Below are positions 42,248-52,638 of a stretch of DNA of 64,000 nucleotides, piece by piece (position 1 is the first letter of the stretch; each line of letters opens with the position of its first letter). Location of the stretch: contig NZ_CP031320.1 in the NCBI RefSeq assembly GCF_003355155.1, positions 3,959,367 through 4,023,366 of the forward strand, in the 5' to 3' direction. The notes beneath the pieces were generated by a model. That model was given only the letters and a program-made list of their open reading frames with translations, searched no databases and was not told the origin of the DNA. The position numbers were made by a program, and so were the translations under genes. This DNA comes from Streptomyces armeniacus. Its GTDB lineage: Bacteria; Actinomycetota; Actinomycetes; Streptomycetales; Streptomycetaceae.

Positions 42248-42278
42248 GGCCCGGCTCCCTCGGAGAGGGCACCGGGCC
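42248..42278 (+). terminator. Hairpin terminator
   Basis: Outer stem GGCCCGG/CCGGGCC (42248-42254, 42272-42278) and inner stem CCCTC/GAGGG close a strong structure after the small membrane gene and before the convergent tRNA-Gly. Confidence 0.75.
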
Positions 42279-42288
42279 GTCACATGGC

Positions 42289-42362
42289 TGGAGCGGGCGA
42301 CGGGAATCGAACCCGCGTAGCTGGTTTGGAAGACCAGGGCTCTACCATTGAGCTACGCCCGC
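42289..42362 (-). tRNA. tRNA-Gly (anticodon TCC)
   Basis: 74 nt including an encoded CCA. It starts GCGGGCGTAGCTCAATGGTA, has anticodon stem-loop CTGGTCTTCCAAACCAG with TCC, a GGTTCGATTCC T arm, and pairs GCGGGCG with CGCCCGC. Confidence 0.96.
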
Positions 42363-42451
42363 CTGCGCCGCAGATCCGCACCCACGATCGGCATCGTGGC
42401 CGGAGCGGCACGCTGTGCATCGTACGGCATGTACGCTACGTGTCGCACCGA

Positions 42452-42528
42452 CGGGGTGTGGCGCAGCTTGGTAGCGCGTCCGCTTTGGGAGCGGAAGGTC
42501 GTCGGTTCGAATCCGGCCACCCCGACCA
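42452..42528 (+). tRNA. tRNA-Pro (anticodon TGG)
   Basis: 77 nt including CCA. Acceptor CGGGGTG/CACCCCG, D arm GGCGCAGCTTGGTAGCGC, anticodon loop TTTGGGA within TCCGC/GCGGA, T arm GGTTCGAATCC. It lies between tRNA-Gly (opposite strand) and tig, the usual Streptomyces arrangement. Confidence 0.96.
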
Positions 42529-42648
42529 CGTACTATGTGAGACGCGCGTGCCTGTGTCGTGTCCGCGATTCCTGTCGCATACTTCGTGTCGCATACGGGG
42601 CGCCCATCGGAAATACCCCCAAGCAGTCAGCCCCCAAGGAGACCGACC

Positions 42649-44127
42649 GTGAAGAGCGCCGTGGAGACCCTGAACCCGACCCGGGTTCGGCTCACTGTCG
42701 AGGTGCCCTTCGAGGAGCTCAAGGACAGCCTCGACGCGGCGTACAAGAAGATCAACCAGCAGGTCACCGTGCCCGGTTTCCGCAAGGGCAAGATCCCTGC
42801 CCGGGTGATCGACCAGCGCTTCGGCCGCGGTGCGGTGCTCGAGGAGGCCGTCAACGACGCGCTGCCGAAGTTCTACCAGTCGGCCGTCGAAGAGGGTGAG
42901 CTCACCCCGCTCGGCCAGCCCGAGGTGGACATCACCGACCTCAAGGACAACGAGCTGCTGTCCTTCACCGCCGAGGTCGACATCCGTCCCGAGATCCAGA
43001 TCCCGGACTACTCCGGCATCGAGGTCACCGTCGACGCCGCCGAGGTCGCCGACGAGGACGTGGACAAGTCCGTCGAGCAGCTGCGCGAGCGCTTCGCCTC
43101 CACCGCCGTCGTGGAGCGCGCCGCCGCCGAGGGCGACGTCGTCAAGCTCGACCTGGAGGCCCGGGTCGACGGCGAGGTGCTGGAGGACGGCGTCGCGCAG
43201 GGCGTCGACTACACCATCGGCAGCGGCGAGCTGCTCGAGGGCATCGACGACGCCGTGACCGGCCTGGAGGCCGGCGGCTCCACGACCTTCACCTCCGAGC
43301 TCAAGGGCGGCTCGGCCGCCGGCCAGGAGGCCGAGGTCAAGGTCGACGTCAGCACCGTCTCCTCCCGCGAACTCCCCGAGCTGGACGACGAGTTCGCGCA
43401 GATGGCGAGCGAGTTCGACACCCTCGAGGAGCTCCGCGAGGACAGCCGCAAGCGGCTGGGCCAGTCGAAGAAGTACGAGCAGGCCACCGAGGCGCAGGAG
43501 AAGGTCCTCGACGCGCTCATCGAGCTCGTCGAGATCCCCGTCCCGGAGAAGCTGCTCGAGGACGAGATCAACACCCGTAAGCACAACCTGGTCAACCACC
43601 AGCTCGGGCAGATGGGCCTGGACCTCGCGTCGTACCTGCGGATGCAGGACAAGACGGAGGAGGAGTTCGACGCCGAGCTCAGGGAGCAGGCGGAGAAGGG
43701 CATCAGGACGCAGTTCGTGCTCGACGAGCTCGTCAACAAGGAGAAGCTGAACGTCAGCCAGGAGGAGCTCACCGAGCACCTCATGCGCCGCGCGCAGTCC
43801 TCCGGCATGAGCCCGGACCAGTTCGCCCAGGCCGTCGTCGAGGGCGGCCAGGTGCCGATGCTCGTGGGCGAGGTCGCCCGTGGCAAGGCGCTCGCGGTGG
43901 TGGTCGAGGCCGCGACGGTGAAGGACTCGAACGGCGAGGTCGTGGACCTCGACGACGAGGACGAGACGGCGGAGACGGTGGACGCGGAGTCGTCGTCCGA
44001 CGACGAGGCGTCTGAGGACGCCGCGAAGCCGGATGCCTCGTCGTCCGCCGACGAGGCCGCGGAGCCCGCGGCTGAGGCGTCCGCGGAGTCCGCCGACGAG
44101 GACGCCGAGAAGTCCGACAAGGCCTGA
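42649..44127 (+). CDS. tig: Trigger factor (ribosome-associated chaperone/PPIase)
   Basis: 492 residues. The ribosome-binding loop signature [17 protein letters not shown] is at about residues 44-60, the FKBP-like PPIase domain covers about 150-240 and the helical C-terminal domain follows. The last 60 residues are an Asp/Glu/Ser/Ala tail ([20 protein letters not shown]) not found in E. coli but common in Streptomyces. GTG start with AAGGAGA upstream. Trigger factor receives nascent chains; its neighbour Clp protease handles failures of folding. Its 3' flank carries REP-like repeats. Confidence 0.97.
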   Translation: MKSAVETLNPTRVRLTVEVPFEELKDSLDAAYKKINQQVTVPGFRKGKIPARVIDQRFGRGAVLEEAVNDALPKFYQSAVEEGELTPLGQPEVDITDLKDNELLSFTAEVDIRPEIQIPDYSGIEVTVDAAEVADEDVDKSVEQLRERFASTAVVERAAAEGDVVKLDLEARVDGEVLEDGVAQGVDYTIGSGELLEGIDDAVTGLEAGGSTTFTSELKGGSAAGQEAEVKVDVSTVSSRELPELDDEFAQMASEFDTLEELREDSRKRLGQSKKYEQATEAQEKVLDALIELVEIPVPEKLLEDEINTRKHNLVNHQLGQMGLDLASYLRMQDKTEEEFDAELREQAEKGIRTQFVLDELVNKEKLNVSQEELTEHLMRRAQSSGMSPDQFAQAVVEGGQVPMLVGEVARGKALAVVVEAATVKDSNGEVVDLDDEDETAETVDAESSSDDEASEDAAKPDASSSADEAAEPAAEASAESADEDAEKSDKA

Positions 44128-44157
44128 CGCCACAGTCGGGGTCGGCTGGTCGGGAGA

Positions 44158-44383
44158 GCCCAGCCACATCAAGCCCGTCCGGCGATTGAGGACGAACCCC
44201 GGCCCGTTCCCGGGCCGCCGCCCGCGTACGAGGCGGTGCCCGCCCACCGGCGGCTGCCGCCCCGGCGTCGGCTGGGGGAGCCTCAAGCGCCGGACGGGCT
44301 GGGTTGGTGCCCCGACGGGCCGGGTGGGCGGCTGCCGCGAGACGCGGGCTGAGGGCCGTCCTCAAGCGCCGGACGGGCTCAGG
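44158..44383. repeat. REP-like repeat locus 3 (three copies) with an extended cassette
   Basis: A forward copy (44170-44195) is followed by about 75 bases (GGCCCGTTCCCGGGCC... ACGAGGCGGTG... CCGGCGGCTGCC) that recur almost unchanged after valS. Two reverse copies follow at 44281-44303 and 44354-44383. The locus separates tig from the ClgR-controlled clpP operon. Confidence 0.87.
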
Positions 44384-44403
44384 TGCGGAGGCCGGTCAAC
44401 CTG

Positions 44404-44417
44404 CGCTCACAGCGAAC
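44404..44417. promoter_or_regulatory. ClgR operator box of the clpP1P2 promoter
   Basis: CGC-TCACA-GCGAAC, read on the other strand as GTTCGC-N5-GCG, is exactly the motif described for ClgR activation of clpP1P2 in Streptomyces. It lies 177-190 nt before the clpP1 start. A -10-like TAGGGT follows at 44455-44460. Confidence 0.8.
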
Positions 44418-44593
44418 AGTTCCGGGTGCGGGATGGCGCCCGCCGACCAGCGCGTTAGGGTCCATAGATACGGAGGGCAGGGGTGTTCACCGACGGGCCC
44501 GGCAAGGGCCGCCGGACCGCCCCGCGCCCGTACAGACGACGCCAGTGACGGCCACGCCGAGTCGCAGCCGTCCGGATACGAGCAGGTGGACAC

Positions 44594-45211
44594 GTGACGC
44601 TTCCGATGCCTTCTGCCGCCGCTGAGCCCAACTTCGGTGGCGGCCTCGGCGACCAGGTCTACAATCGACTGCTCAACGAGCGGATCATCTTTCTCGGCCA
44701 GGCAGTCGACGACGATATCGCCAACAAGATCACCGCACAGCTGCTGCTCCTTGCCGCCGACCCGGACAAGGACATCTACCTCTACATCAACAGCCCCGGC
44801 GGCTCGATCACGGCCGGCATGGCGATCTACGACACCATGCAGTACATCAAGAACGACGTGGTGACGATCGCCATGGGCCTCGCCGCCTCCATGGGGCAGT
44901 TCCTGCTCAGTGCGGGCACCCACGGCAAGCGCTTCGCGCTGCCCAACGCCGAGGTGCTCATCCATCAGCCCTCCGCCGGGCTGGCCGGCTCCGCCTCGGA
45001 CATCAAGATCCACGCCGAGCAGCTGCTGCGCACCAAGAAGAAGATGGCCGAGCTGTCGGCCCTGCACACCGGTCAGACCGTCGAGCAGTGGACCCGGGAC
45101 GCCGACCGCGACCGCTGGTTCTCCGCGCAGGAGGCCAAGGACTACGGCCTGATCGACGAGGTGTACGGACACGCGGCCCAGCTCCCGGGCGGCGGCGGTA
45201 CGGGCGCGTGA
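44594..45211 (+). CDS. clpP1: ATP-dependent Clp protease proteolytic subunit 1
   Basis: 205 residues. The catalytic triad is Ser99 (GLAASMGQF), His124 (LIHQPSAG) and Asp173 (DRDRWFSA). It forms mixed heptameric rings with ClpP2 that, with ClpX or ClpC, degrade tagged proteins and the ClgR regulator. GTG start without a strong Shine-Dalgarno. It heads the clpP1-clpP2 operon; an upstream ClgR box predicts activation by ClgR. Confidence 0.97.
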   Translation: MTLPMPSAAAEPNFGGGLGDQVYNRLLNERIIFLGQAVDDDIANKITAQLLLLAADPDKDIYLYINSPGGSITAGMAIYDTMQYIKNDVVTIAMGLAASMGQFLLSAGTHGKRFALPNAEVLIHQPSAGLAGSASDIKIHAEQLLRTKKKMAELSALHTGQTVEQWTRDADRDRWFSAQEAKDYGLIDEVYGHAAQLPGGGGTGA

Positions 45212-45288
45212 GCCCCGTCCAGCACGCAGCCCGCACGGCAGCCAGCGCCCGCCTACCGCAGCCAGCCCACCACCAGGAGAACGCTCCG

Positions 45289-45981
45289 ATGACCCCCTCT
45301 TTTGGTTCCTCCGGTTCCTCCGGTTCCCCCGGTCCCTCCGGCCCTCAGTCCCGCTACACCGGGCCCACCCCCGAGGCGCGTTACGTGATCCCGCGCTTCG
45401 TGGAGCGCACGTCACAGGGCGTGCGCGAGTACGACCCGTACGCGAAGCTGTTCGAGGAGCGCGTGATCTTCCTCGGCGTGCAGATCGACGACGCCTCCGC
45501 CAACGACGTCATGGCGCAGCTGCTGTGCCTGGAGTCGATGGACCCGGACCGCGACATCTCGGTCTACATCAACAGCCCCGGCGGCTCCTTCACGGCGCTG
45601 ACGGCCATCTACGACACGATGCAGTTCGTGAAGCCGGACATCCAGACCGTGTGCATGGGGCAGGCGGCCTCCGCCGCGGCCGTGCTGCTCGCGGCGGGCA
45701 CGCCCGGCAAGCGGATGGCGCTGCCGAACGCCCGCATCCTGATCCACCAGCCGTACACCGAGACCGGCCGCGGTCAGGTGTCCGACCTGGAGATCGCCGC
45801 CCGTGAGGTGCAGCGGATGCGCGCGCAGCTGGAGGAGCTGCTCGCCACGCACTCGACGAAGGACATCGAGACGATCCGCGACGACATCGAGCGCGACAAG
45901 ATCCTTACGGCCGAGGAGTCGTTGGAGTACGGTCTGATCGATCAGATCGTCTCGACCCGCAAGAGTTCGGTCGAGGTCTGA
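45289..45981 (+). CDS. clpP2: ATP-dependent Clp protease proteolytic subunit 2
   Basis: 230 residues. Ser128 (GQAASAA) and His153 (LIHQPYTE) fit the ClpP triad. The first 20 residues are a Gly/Ser/Pro repeat ([18 protein letters not shown]) that would be removed as a propeptide, or act as a disordered lead. The ATG at 45289 has AGGAGA about 8 nt upstream. It follows clpP1 by 77 bp. As in other actinobacteria the two ClpP types are expected to be active only as a hetero-tetradecamer. Confidence 0.97.
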   Translation: MTPSFGSSGSSGSPGPSGPQSRYTGPTPEARYVIPRFVERTSQGVREYDPYAKLFEERVIFLGVQIDDASANDVMAQLLCLESMDPDRDISVYINSPGGSFTALTAIYDTMQFVKPDIQTVCMGQAASAAAVLLAAGTPGKRMALPNARILIHQPYTETGRGQVSDLEIAAREVQRMRAQLEELLATHSTKDIETIRDDIERDKILTAEESLEYGLIDQIVSTRKSSVEV

Positions 45982-46143
45982 AGTCCCGAGCCCTCCTTGG
46001 AGCGGGCCGGCGCGCGGCCGCGGAACGGCTGCACCGAGTCCGTCCAAGGGGGGCCCAATTCGGCGGTCCGGCAAGGTACCGTCGGAGTGCACGTACCTCG
46101 GTCCGTCGGAGCGGACGGATCCCAGGCGAAGGGGAAGCACCTC

Positions 46144-47430
46144 GTGGCACGCATCGGTGATGGCGGCGATCTGCTCAAGTGCTCGTTCTGCGGCAAGAGC
46201 CAGAAGCAGGTGAAGAAGCTCATCGCGGGTCCAGGTGTCTACATCTGCGACGAGTGCATCGACCTGTGTAACGAGATCATCGAGGAGGAGCTCGCGGAGA
46301 CCTCCGAAGTGCGCTGGGACGAGCTGCCCAAGCCACGCGAGATCTACGAGTTCCTGGAGGGGTACGTCGTCGGCCAGGAGGCCGCCAAGAAGGCGCTCTC
46401 CGTCGCCGTCTACAACCACTACAAGCGGGTGCAGGCGGAGGAGAAGGCGGGCACGCAGGGCCGCGACGACGGCATCGAGCTCTCCAAGTCCAACATCCTG
46501 CTGCTCGGTCCCACGGGCTCCGGCAAGACGCTGCTGGCGCAGACCCTGGCCCGCATGCTGAACGTGCCGTTCGCCATCGCCGACGCCACCGCGCTGACCG
46601 AGGCGGGTTACGTCGGCGAGGACGTCGAGAACATCCTGCTGAAGCTGATCCAGGCGGCGGACTACGACGTCAAGAAGGCCGAGACCGGGATCATCTACAT
46701 CGACGAGATCGACAAGGTCGCCCGCAAGAGCGAGAACCCGTCGATCACCCGGGACGTCTCCGGCGAGGGCGTGCAGCAGGCGCTGCTGAAGATCCTCGAG
46801 GGCTCCACGGCCTCGGTGCCGCCGCAGGGCGGACGGAAGCACCCGCACCAGGAGTTCATCCAGATCGACACGACGAACGTGCTGTTCATCGTGGGCGGCG
46901 CGTTCGCCGGACTGGAGAAGATCATCGAGTCCCGTGCCGGCGCGAAGGGCATCGGCTTCGGCGCGAACATCCGGTCGAAGCGGGAGATCGAGGAGAGCAA
47001 CCAGTTCGAGGAGATCATGCCCGAGGACCTGGTGAAGTTCGGGATGATCCCGGAGTTCATCGGGCGGCTGCCGGTCATCACGAGCGTGCACAACCTCGAC
47101 CGCGAGGCGCTGCTCCAGATCCTGATGGAGCCCCGTAACGCGCTCGTCAAGCAGTACCAGCGGCTCTTCGAACTCGACGGCGTGGAGCTGGACTTCGACC
47201 GCCCGGCGCTCGAGGCCATCGCCGACCAGGCGATCCTCCGCGGCACGGGGGCGCGCGGGCTGCGCGCCATCATGGAGGAGGTCCTGATGTCGGTGATGTA
47301 CGAGGTGCCGTCCCGCAAGGACGTGGAGCGCGTCGTCATCACGGAGGACGTCGTCCACTCGAACGTGAACCCGACCCTGGTGCCCCGCACGCGCGGCAAC
47401 GACCAGGAGCGGCACGAGAAGAGCGCGTAG
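46144..47430 (+). CDS. clpX: ATP-dependent Clp protease ATP-binding subunit ClpX
   Basis: 428 residues. There is an N-terminal C4 zinc finger (Cys13, 16, 35, 38) for substrate and adaptor binding, Walker A GPTGSGKT (122-129), Walker B with IDEID (186-190), the pore loop and the IGF-type ClpP-docking loop ([13 protein letters not shown]). Unfolds substrates and feeds them to ClpP. The GTG at 46144 with AAGGGGAAG upstream is chosen over longer in-frame starts. A TACCGT box about 65 nt upstream suggests its own promoter in addition to readthrough. Ends at a 16-bp terminator. Confidence 0.97.
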   Translation: MARIGDGGDLLKCSFCGKSQKQVKKLIAGPGVYICDECIDLCNEIIEEELAETSEVRWDELPKPREIYEFLEGYVVGQEAAKKALSVAVYNHYKRVQAEEKAGTQGRDDGIELSKSNILLLGPTGSGKTLLAQTLARMLNVPFAIADATALTEAGYVGEDVENILLKLIQAADYDVKKAETGIIYIDEIDKVARKSENPSITRDVSGEGVQQALLKILEGSTASVPPQGGRKHPHQEFIQIDTTNVLFIVGGAFAGLEKIIESRAGAKGIGFGANIRSKREIEESNQFEEIMPEDLVKFGMIPEFIGRLPVITSVHNLDREALLQILMEPRNALVKQYQRLFELDGVELDFDRPALEAIADQAILRGTGARGLRAIMEEVLMSVMYEVPSRKDVERVVITEDVVHSNVNPTLVPRTRGNDQERHEKSA

Positions 47431-47460
47431 GACACCGCCGTAAGGCGCGAGAACGCACAG

Positions 47461-47495
47461 AGAAGGGGCGCCCGTTCGAAACGGGCGCCCCTTCT
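47461..47495 (+). terminator. clpX terminator
   Basis: A perfect 16-bp stem AGAAGGGGCGCCCGTT/AACGGGCGCCCCTTCT with a CGA loop, 30 bases after the clpX stop. Confidence 0.9.
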
Positions 47496-47644
47496 GCCTT
47501 CTGTGCTCGGTTCGCCTCCGGGCGCTGGACCCGGTGTCGACGCTCCTCAACCCTGCGCTCGTTCCTCGCTTGGTCTCCTCGCTTTCGACACCGGCGCGCC
47601 CTTTGGCTCACTCGCTTCCGCGTGGCAGCGGGAGTCGCTGGCGC

Positions 47645-48613
47645 TTACAGCGCCACGCGGACCTCCTTGCGCAGGTCGGCCGTCGTCTGCGCGGCCTCCT
47701 GCAGGGACGGCGCCGTGGCCTGGATCGGCATGACCGCGGCGATGGTGCTCTTGTCGCCCCACACGCACATCGGAATCTCGGAGGGCTGACCGGCCTCCGG
47801 CGAACTGTCCTTGATGACCTGGCACTTCATGATGCCGTTCTCGAAGCCGTTCGGCGACTGCTGCTCCGGGCTGCCGACCACCTCGGCTTCCCCGTCCTTG
47901 GTCAACTCGCCCTGCATGTACGTGAAGAAGGTGTCCACGGACTTCTCCGGGTCCGCCACTTCGCCGTATGCGCCCATCATGCGGAGCATCTTCGCCGACG
48001 CGATCTCCGCGGGGTCGGGCGTCGCGCCGCTTCCGTCGCCGCCGAAGTCCGTCGTGGAGTACGCGCCCTGGACGCCGGTGCCGTTGCTGATCCCGATCCG
48101 CTTCTGCTCGGCGGCGCTGAACTCGTCGCCGGTCGTGGTGTCCGCGTTGCCCATCCGCTTGTAGTCGGTGAGCACGGTGGGGGGCGTGTCCAGCTTGTAC
48201 TTCTTGCCGTCGTCGGCGACCTCGTTGGTGCCGCCGTTGCCCCCGCTGCCGCCGTCGTCATCGTCGCCGCCCGAGAACAGGACGAAGCCGCCGACGATCG
48301 CGCCCACGACCACCAGGGCGCCGACGACCAGTCCGATCGTCTTGCCCTTGCCGCCGCCCTGCGGCGGCACCGGCGGGCCGGGCATGCCCGGCTGCCCGTA
48401 CGGGGTGGGCTGGCCGGGCTGCTGCGGGTAGCCGTACTGCGGCTGCCCGCCCTGCGGCGGGGCGCCGGCGGGCGGCTGCTGCGGGTAGCCGTAGCCCGGC
48501 TGCTGCTGCGGCGGGTAGCCGTAACCGGGCTGCTGCGGCTGCTGCCCGTACGGGTTGGGCTGCTGTGGGGGCTGCTGGCCGTACGGGCCAGGGGGCGGCT
48601 GGTTGTAACTCAT
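47645..48613 (-). CDS. Pro/Gln/Tyr-rich single-span membrane protein, paralogue 1
   Basis: 322 residues. The first 85 are a disordered cytosolic repeat region ([33 protein letters not shown]). A transmembrane helix [23 protein letters not shown] follows, then a Gly/Asp linker and an extracellular domain of about 190 residues with two cysteines ([17 protein letters not shown]) placed to form a disulfide. No enzyme motif. It follows its paralogue at 48630-49598 by 16 bp and has the same length. AGGAGA precedes the ATG. Function unknown; the location between clpX and valS is where Streptomyces usually have one such gene. Confidence 0.88.
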   Translation of the reverse strand: MSYNQPPPGPYGQQPPQQPNPYGQQPQQPGYGYPPQQQPGYGYPQQPPAGAPPQGGQPQYGYPQQPGQPTPYGQPGMPGPPVPPQGGGKGKTIGLVVGALVVVGAIVGGFVLFSGGDDDDGGSGGNGGTNEVADDGKKYKLDTPPTVLTDYKRMGNADTTTGDEFSAAEQKRIGISNGTGVQGAYSTTDFGGDGSGATPDPAEIASAKMLRMMGAYGEVADPEKSVDTFFTYMQGELTKDGEAEVVGSPEQQSPNGFENGIMKCQVIKDSSPEAGQPSEIPMCVWGDKSTIAAVMPIQATAPSLQEAAQTTADLRKEVRVAL

Positions 48614-48629
48614 CGAGCCGTCACTTCTC

Positions 48630-49598
48630 CTAGATCTTTTCCCGCGCGTCCTCGCGGATCTTGGCCGTGGCCTCCGCGAGCGCGTCCTGGGTCATCGACT
48701 TACCGTAAACGCCGGTGCCGCTGGTGGGGGCCGCGCCGGTCTGGGACACCACGCCGACTGCGGCGTTGTCAGCCCACACACAGGTGGGGAACTCCAACTC
48801 GACCGGCTTGCCACTGATCTGACCGGTCTGCTTCCGGGTCTCGCACCGGATGACGGTGCCGTCGAAGCCCGCCGGGGTGTAGTCCTTGGGGCCCTCGGTC
48901 GTCTCGACCTTGTAGTTGTCGATCACCTGGGCGCCCTTGGCCTGGTTGTCGTGCACGATGCCGAACATGCCGTCGGCCGCCTTGTCCGGGTCGGCGACCT
49001 TGCCGTAGACCCCGGCGAGCTGGAGCTGCTCCAGCTCGCCGGACTTGTAGTCGTCCGACGCGCCCGTGCCGTTCTCGACGCCGACCCTCTTCGCCTTCGC
49101 GTCGTCGGCCAGGTCCTCGGAACTGCTGCTGCCGGTCGAGGTGTACTTGCCGTCGAGCAGCGACTTCGGCGGCACGATCTTGTACGGCGCGACCTTGCTC
49201 GGCTTCTGGTCCTTCTGCTTCGACTTGTCGGCCTTGTTGTCCCCGCTGTCGTCGTCACCGCCGGACAGGAGGAAGAAGCCCCCGATGAGCGCCCCCACGA
49301 CGACCAGCGCCCCGACGACGATGCCGATCGTCTTCCCCTTGCCGCCGCCCTGCGGCGGCACCGGGGCGCCCGGCATGGTCGGCTGCCCGTACGGCTGCGG
49401 CTGCCCGTACGGGTTCGGCTGCTGCGGATACCCGTAACCGGGCTGTCCGGGCGCTCCGCCGCCCTGGCCGTACGGGTTGGGTGCGCCCTGAGGTTGCTGC
49501 GGAGGAGCACCATAGGGTCCCGGTTGCCCCGGTTGTCCGGACTGGCCCGGCTGTTGGCCGTACGGCCCCGGCCCCGGTGGCGGCTGGTTGTGGCTCAT
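48630..49598 (-). CDS. Pro/Gln/Tyr-rich single-span membrane protein, paralogue 2
   Basis: 322 residues, exactly the length of its downstream paralogue. Shared parts are the MSxNQPPPGP start, the PYGQ-type repeats, the near-identical helix [23 protein letters not shown] preceded by [10 protein letters not shown], and the cysteine pair ([17 protein letters not shown]). The linkers and the external domain have diverged considerably (Lys/Asp/Ser-rich here). The ATG at 49598 is supported by GGAGGGGAAG; a longer frame from 49637 is rejected. Divergent from valS. Confidence 0.88.
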   Translation of the reverse strand: MSHNQPPPGPGPYGQQPGQSGQPGQPGPYGAPPQQPQGAPNPYGQGGGAPGQPGYGYPQQPNPYGQPQPYGQPTMPGAPVPPQGGGKGKTIGIVVGALVVVGALIGGFFLLSGGDDDSGDNKADKSKQKDQKPSKVAPYKIVPPKSLLDGKYTSTGSSSSEDLADDAKAKRVGVENGTGASDDYKSGELEQLQLAGVYGKVADPDKAADGMFGIVHDNQAKGAQVIDNYKVETTEGPKDYTPAGFDGTVIRCETRKQTGQISGKPVELEFPTCVWADNAAVGVVSQTGAAPTSGTGVYGKSMTQDALAEATAKIREDAREKI

Positions 49599-49727
49599 GG
49601 TGCGCTTCCCCTCCGTGGACTGTGCATGAATGCGCACCGCTCATATTGACGGAACACAAGCCGGCGCGCTGCACCGGGGCACAAACCGATTCGAGACCAT
49701 GACATTGGCGCGCCTACACTGAGCGCC

Positions 49728-52373
49728 GTGACCGAGAACTCTCAGCAGGCCCCGAGCAGCCACGGGCCCGATGCAGCCGCCCCCGCCGATCTGCCGACAC
49801 AGTATGTGCCGGCTGACGTAGAGGGGCCGCTGTACGAGCGCTGGGTAGAGCGCGGTTACTTCGAGGCGGACGCCAAGAGCGACAAGCCGCCGTACACCAT
49901 CGTGATCCCGCCGCCGAACGTCACCGGCTCCCTCCACCTGGGCCACGCCTTCCAGCACACGCTGATGGACGCCCTCACCCGCCGTAAGCGGATGCAGGGT
50001 TACGAGTCGCTGTGGCTGCCCGGCATGGACCACGCGGGCATCGCCACCCAGAACAAGGTGGAGCAGCAGCTCGCCGAGGACGAGGGCAAGTCCCGCCAGG
50101 ACCTGGGCCGGGAGGCGTTCACCGAGCGCGTCTGGCAGTGGAAGGAAGAGTACGGCGGCAAGATCCTCGGCCAGATGCGGCGCCTCGGCGACGGCGTCGA
50201 CTGGTCGCGCGAGCGCTTCACGATGGACGACGGGCTGTCCCGCGCGGTGCAGACCGTCTTCAAGCGGATGTACGACGACGGGCTGATCTACCAGGCCGAG
50301 CGCATCATCAACTGGTGCCCGCGCTGCCTCACCGCCATCTCGGACATCGAGGTCGACTACCAGGACGACGACGGCGAGCTCGTCTCCATCCGGTACGGCG
50401 AGGGCGACGAGAGCGTCGTCGTCGCGACCACGCGCGCCGAGACGATGCTGGGCGACACCGCCGTGGCCGTCCACCCGGACGACGAGCGGTACGCGGCGCT
50501 GATCGGCAAGCGCATCAAGCTGCCGCTGACCGACCGTACGATCCCGGTCGTCCCGGACACCCACGTCGACCCGGAGTTCGGCACCGGCGCGGTCAAGGTG
50601 ACCCCGGCGCACGACCCCAATGACTTCGCGATCGGGCAGCGGCACGATCTGCCCACGCTGACCGTCATGGACGAGCGCGGCACGATCACCGCACACGGCC
50701 CGTTCCAGGGCCTGGACCGGTTCGAGGCCCGGTCGGCGATCGTCGCGGCGCTGCGCGGACAGGGCCGCATCGTGGCCGAAAAGCGGCCGTACGTGCACTC
50801 GGTCGGGCACTGCTCGCGCTGTAAGACGACGATCGAGCCGCGGCTGTCGCTCCAGTGGTGGGTCAAGGTCGGCCCGCTCGCGCAGGCCGCGGGCGACGCG
50901 GTCCGTGACGGCCGCGTGCGGATCCACCCGGCGGACATGTCGAGCCGGTACTTCGAGTGGGTCGACAACATGCACGACTGGTGCATCTCGCGCCAGCTGT
51001 GGTGGGGGCACCGCATTCCGGTCTGGTACGGCCCGGACGGCGAGGTCCTCTGCCTCGGACCGGACGAGGAGCCCCCGTCGGGCGAGGGCTGGCGGCAGGA
51101 CGACGACGTTCTGGACACCTGGTTCTCCTCGGGGCTGTGGCCGTTCTCCACCCTGGGCTGGCCCGAACGGACCCCGGACCTCGAGAAGTTCTACGCCACG
51201 GACGTGCTGCTCACCGGGTACGACATCATCTTCTTCTGGGTCGCCCGGATGATGATGTTCGGCCTGTACGCGATGGACGGCACCCCGCCGTTCCACACCA
51301 TCGCGCTGACCGGGCTGGTGCGCGACGAGCACGGCAAGAAGATGTCGAAGTCCTTCGGGAACGTCGTCGACCCGCTCGACTGGATGGACGCGTACGGCTC
51401 CGACGCCCTCCGCTTCACTCTGGCCAGCGGCGCCAACCCGGGCACGGACGTGCCGATCGGCGAGGACTGGGTCAAGGCGTCCCGCAACTTCGCCAACAAG
51501 ATCTGGAACGCCACGCGGTTCGCGCTCATGAACGGCGCCACGGTGGAGGGGCCGCTTCCTTCCCCGGAGGAGATGACGGCGGAGGACCGCTGGATCCTCT
51601 CCCGGCTGGGCGCGGTTGTCGCCGAGGCCGACGCGTTCTACGACGACTACCAGTTCGCCAAACTCAGCGACGCCCTCTACCACTTCGCGTGGGACGAGGT
51701 CTTCGACTGGTACGTCGAGCTGACCAAGACCACGTTCCAGAAGGGCGGACGCCCGGCGGAGGTCTCGGGCCGCGTCCTCGGCGAGGTCCTCGACGTACTG
51801 CTGCGGCTGCTGCACCCGGTCGTCCCGTTCGTCACCGAGACGCTGTGGACGACGCTCACCGGACGCGAGTCGGTGGTCGTCGCCGCCTGGCCCGCCGACT
51901 CCGGCTTCCGCGACGCGGCGGCCGAACGCGAGATCGGCACGCTGCAGCAAGTGATCACGGAGGTCCGCCGGTTCCGCGCGGACCAGGGCCTGCAGCCGGG
52001 CCAGCGCGTCCCGGCCCGGCTGACCCTGGACGGCACGCCGCTGGCCGCCCACGAGGACGCGATCCGCGCGCTGCTGCGGCTGCAGCCCGCGGACGAGGGC
52101 TTCACGGCGACCGCGTCGCTGCCGGTCGCGGGGGTCACGGTGGCACTGGACCTGTCCGGGGCGATCGACTTCGAGGCCGAACGGAAGCGGCTGACGAAGG
52201 ACCTGGGGCTCGCGGAGAAGGAACTGAAGCAGACGACGGCGAAGCTGGGGAACGAGGGGTTCCTGGCGAAGGCGCCGGACGAGGTGGTGGCGAAGATCCG
52301 TGCGCGCCGCGATCAGGCGACGGCGGACATCGCCCGCATCCGCGACCAGCTCTCGCGCCTGCCGCAGCCCTGA
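49728..52373 (+). CDS. valS: Valyl-tRNA synthetase
   Basis: 881 residues. Class I signatures HLGH (in [12 protein letters not shown]) and KMSKS ([16 protein letters not shown]) bracket the Rossmann catalytic domain. The editing domain carries [17 protein letters not shown]. The anticodon-binding domain and a C-terminal coiled coil ([20 protein letters not shown]) complete it. GTG start. Charges tRNA-Val and edits mischarged Thr. Followed by REP-like repeats and then folC. Confidence 0.97.
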   Translation: MTENSQQAPSSHGPDAAAPADLPTQYVPADVEGPLYERWVERGYFEADAKSDKPPYTIVIPPPNVTGSLHLGHAFQHTLMDALTRRKRMQGYESLWLPGMDHAGIATQNKVEQQLAEDEGKSRQDLGREAFTERVWQWKEEYGGKILGQMRRLGDGVDWSRERFTMDDGLSRAVQTVFKRMYDDGLIYQAERIINWCPRCLTAISDIEVDYQDDDGELVSIRYGEGDESVVVATTRAETMLGDTAVAVHPDDERYAALIGKRIKLPLTDRTIPVVPDTHVDPEFGTGAVKVTPAHDPNDFAIGQRHDLPTLTVMDERGTITAHGPFQGLDRFEARSAIVAALRGQGRIVAEKRPYVHSVGHCSRCKTTIEPRLSLQWWVKVGPLAQAAGDAVRDGRVRIHPADMSSRYFEWVDNMHDWCISRQLWWGHRIPVWYGPDGEVLCLGPDEEPPSGEGWRQDDDVLDTWFSSGLWPFSTLGWPERTPDLEKFYATDVLLTGYDIIFFWVARMMMFGLYAMDGTPPFHTIALTGLVRDEHGKKMSKSFGNVVDPLDWMDAYGSDALRFTLASGANPGTDVPIGEDWVKASRNFANKIWNATRFALMNGATVEGPLPSPEEMTAEDRWILSRLGAVVAEADAFYDDYQFAKLSDALYHFAWDEVFDWYVELTKTTFQKGGRPAEVSGRVLGEVLDVLLRLLHPVVPFVTETLWTTLTGRESVVVAAWPADSGFRDAAAEREIGTLQQVITEVRRFRADQGLQPGQRVPARLTLDGTPLAAHEDAIRALLRLQPADEGFTATASLPVAGVTVALDLSGAIDFEAERKRLTKDLGLAEKELKQTTAKLGNEGFLAKAPDEVVAKIRARRDQATADIARIRDQLSRLPQP

Positions 52374-52388
52374 CACCCAGCCCAGCCA

Positions 52389-52620
52389 CATCAAGCCCGT
52401 CCGGCACCCCCCAGACAGGATCTGCTGGTCCAGAGAGCTCAGCCAGATCAAGCCCGTCCGGCGATTGAGGACGAACCCCGGCCCGTTCCCGGGCCGTCGC
52501 GTGCGTACGAGGCGGTGACCGCCCACCGGCGGCTGCCCCACGTCTGTGGCTGAGGGCCGTCCTCAAACGCCGGACGGGCTGGGGTTGGCCGGGGCCGTCC
52601 TCGAACGTCGGACGGACCGG
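52389..52620. repeat. REP-like repeat locus 4 (four copies, one truncated, one degenerate)
   Basis: A truncated forward copy (52389-52408) and a full forward copy (52449-52478) precede a block of about 75 bp nearly identical to the one after tig (44.2 kb). Reverse copies follow at 52555-52584 and, more diverged, 52591-52620. Nearly the whole valS-folC gap is made of this material, and the last copy runs up to the folC promoter. Confidence 0.87.
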
Positions 52621-52638
52621 GTCCGTAGACTGACCCCT

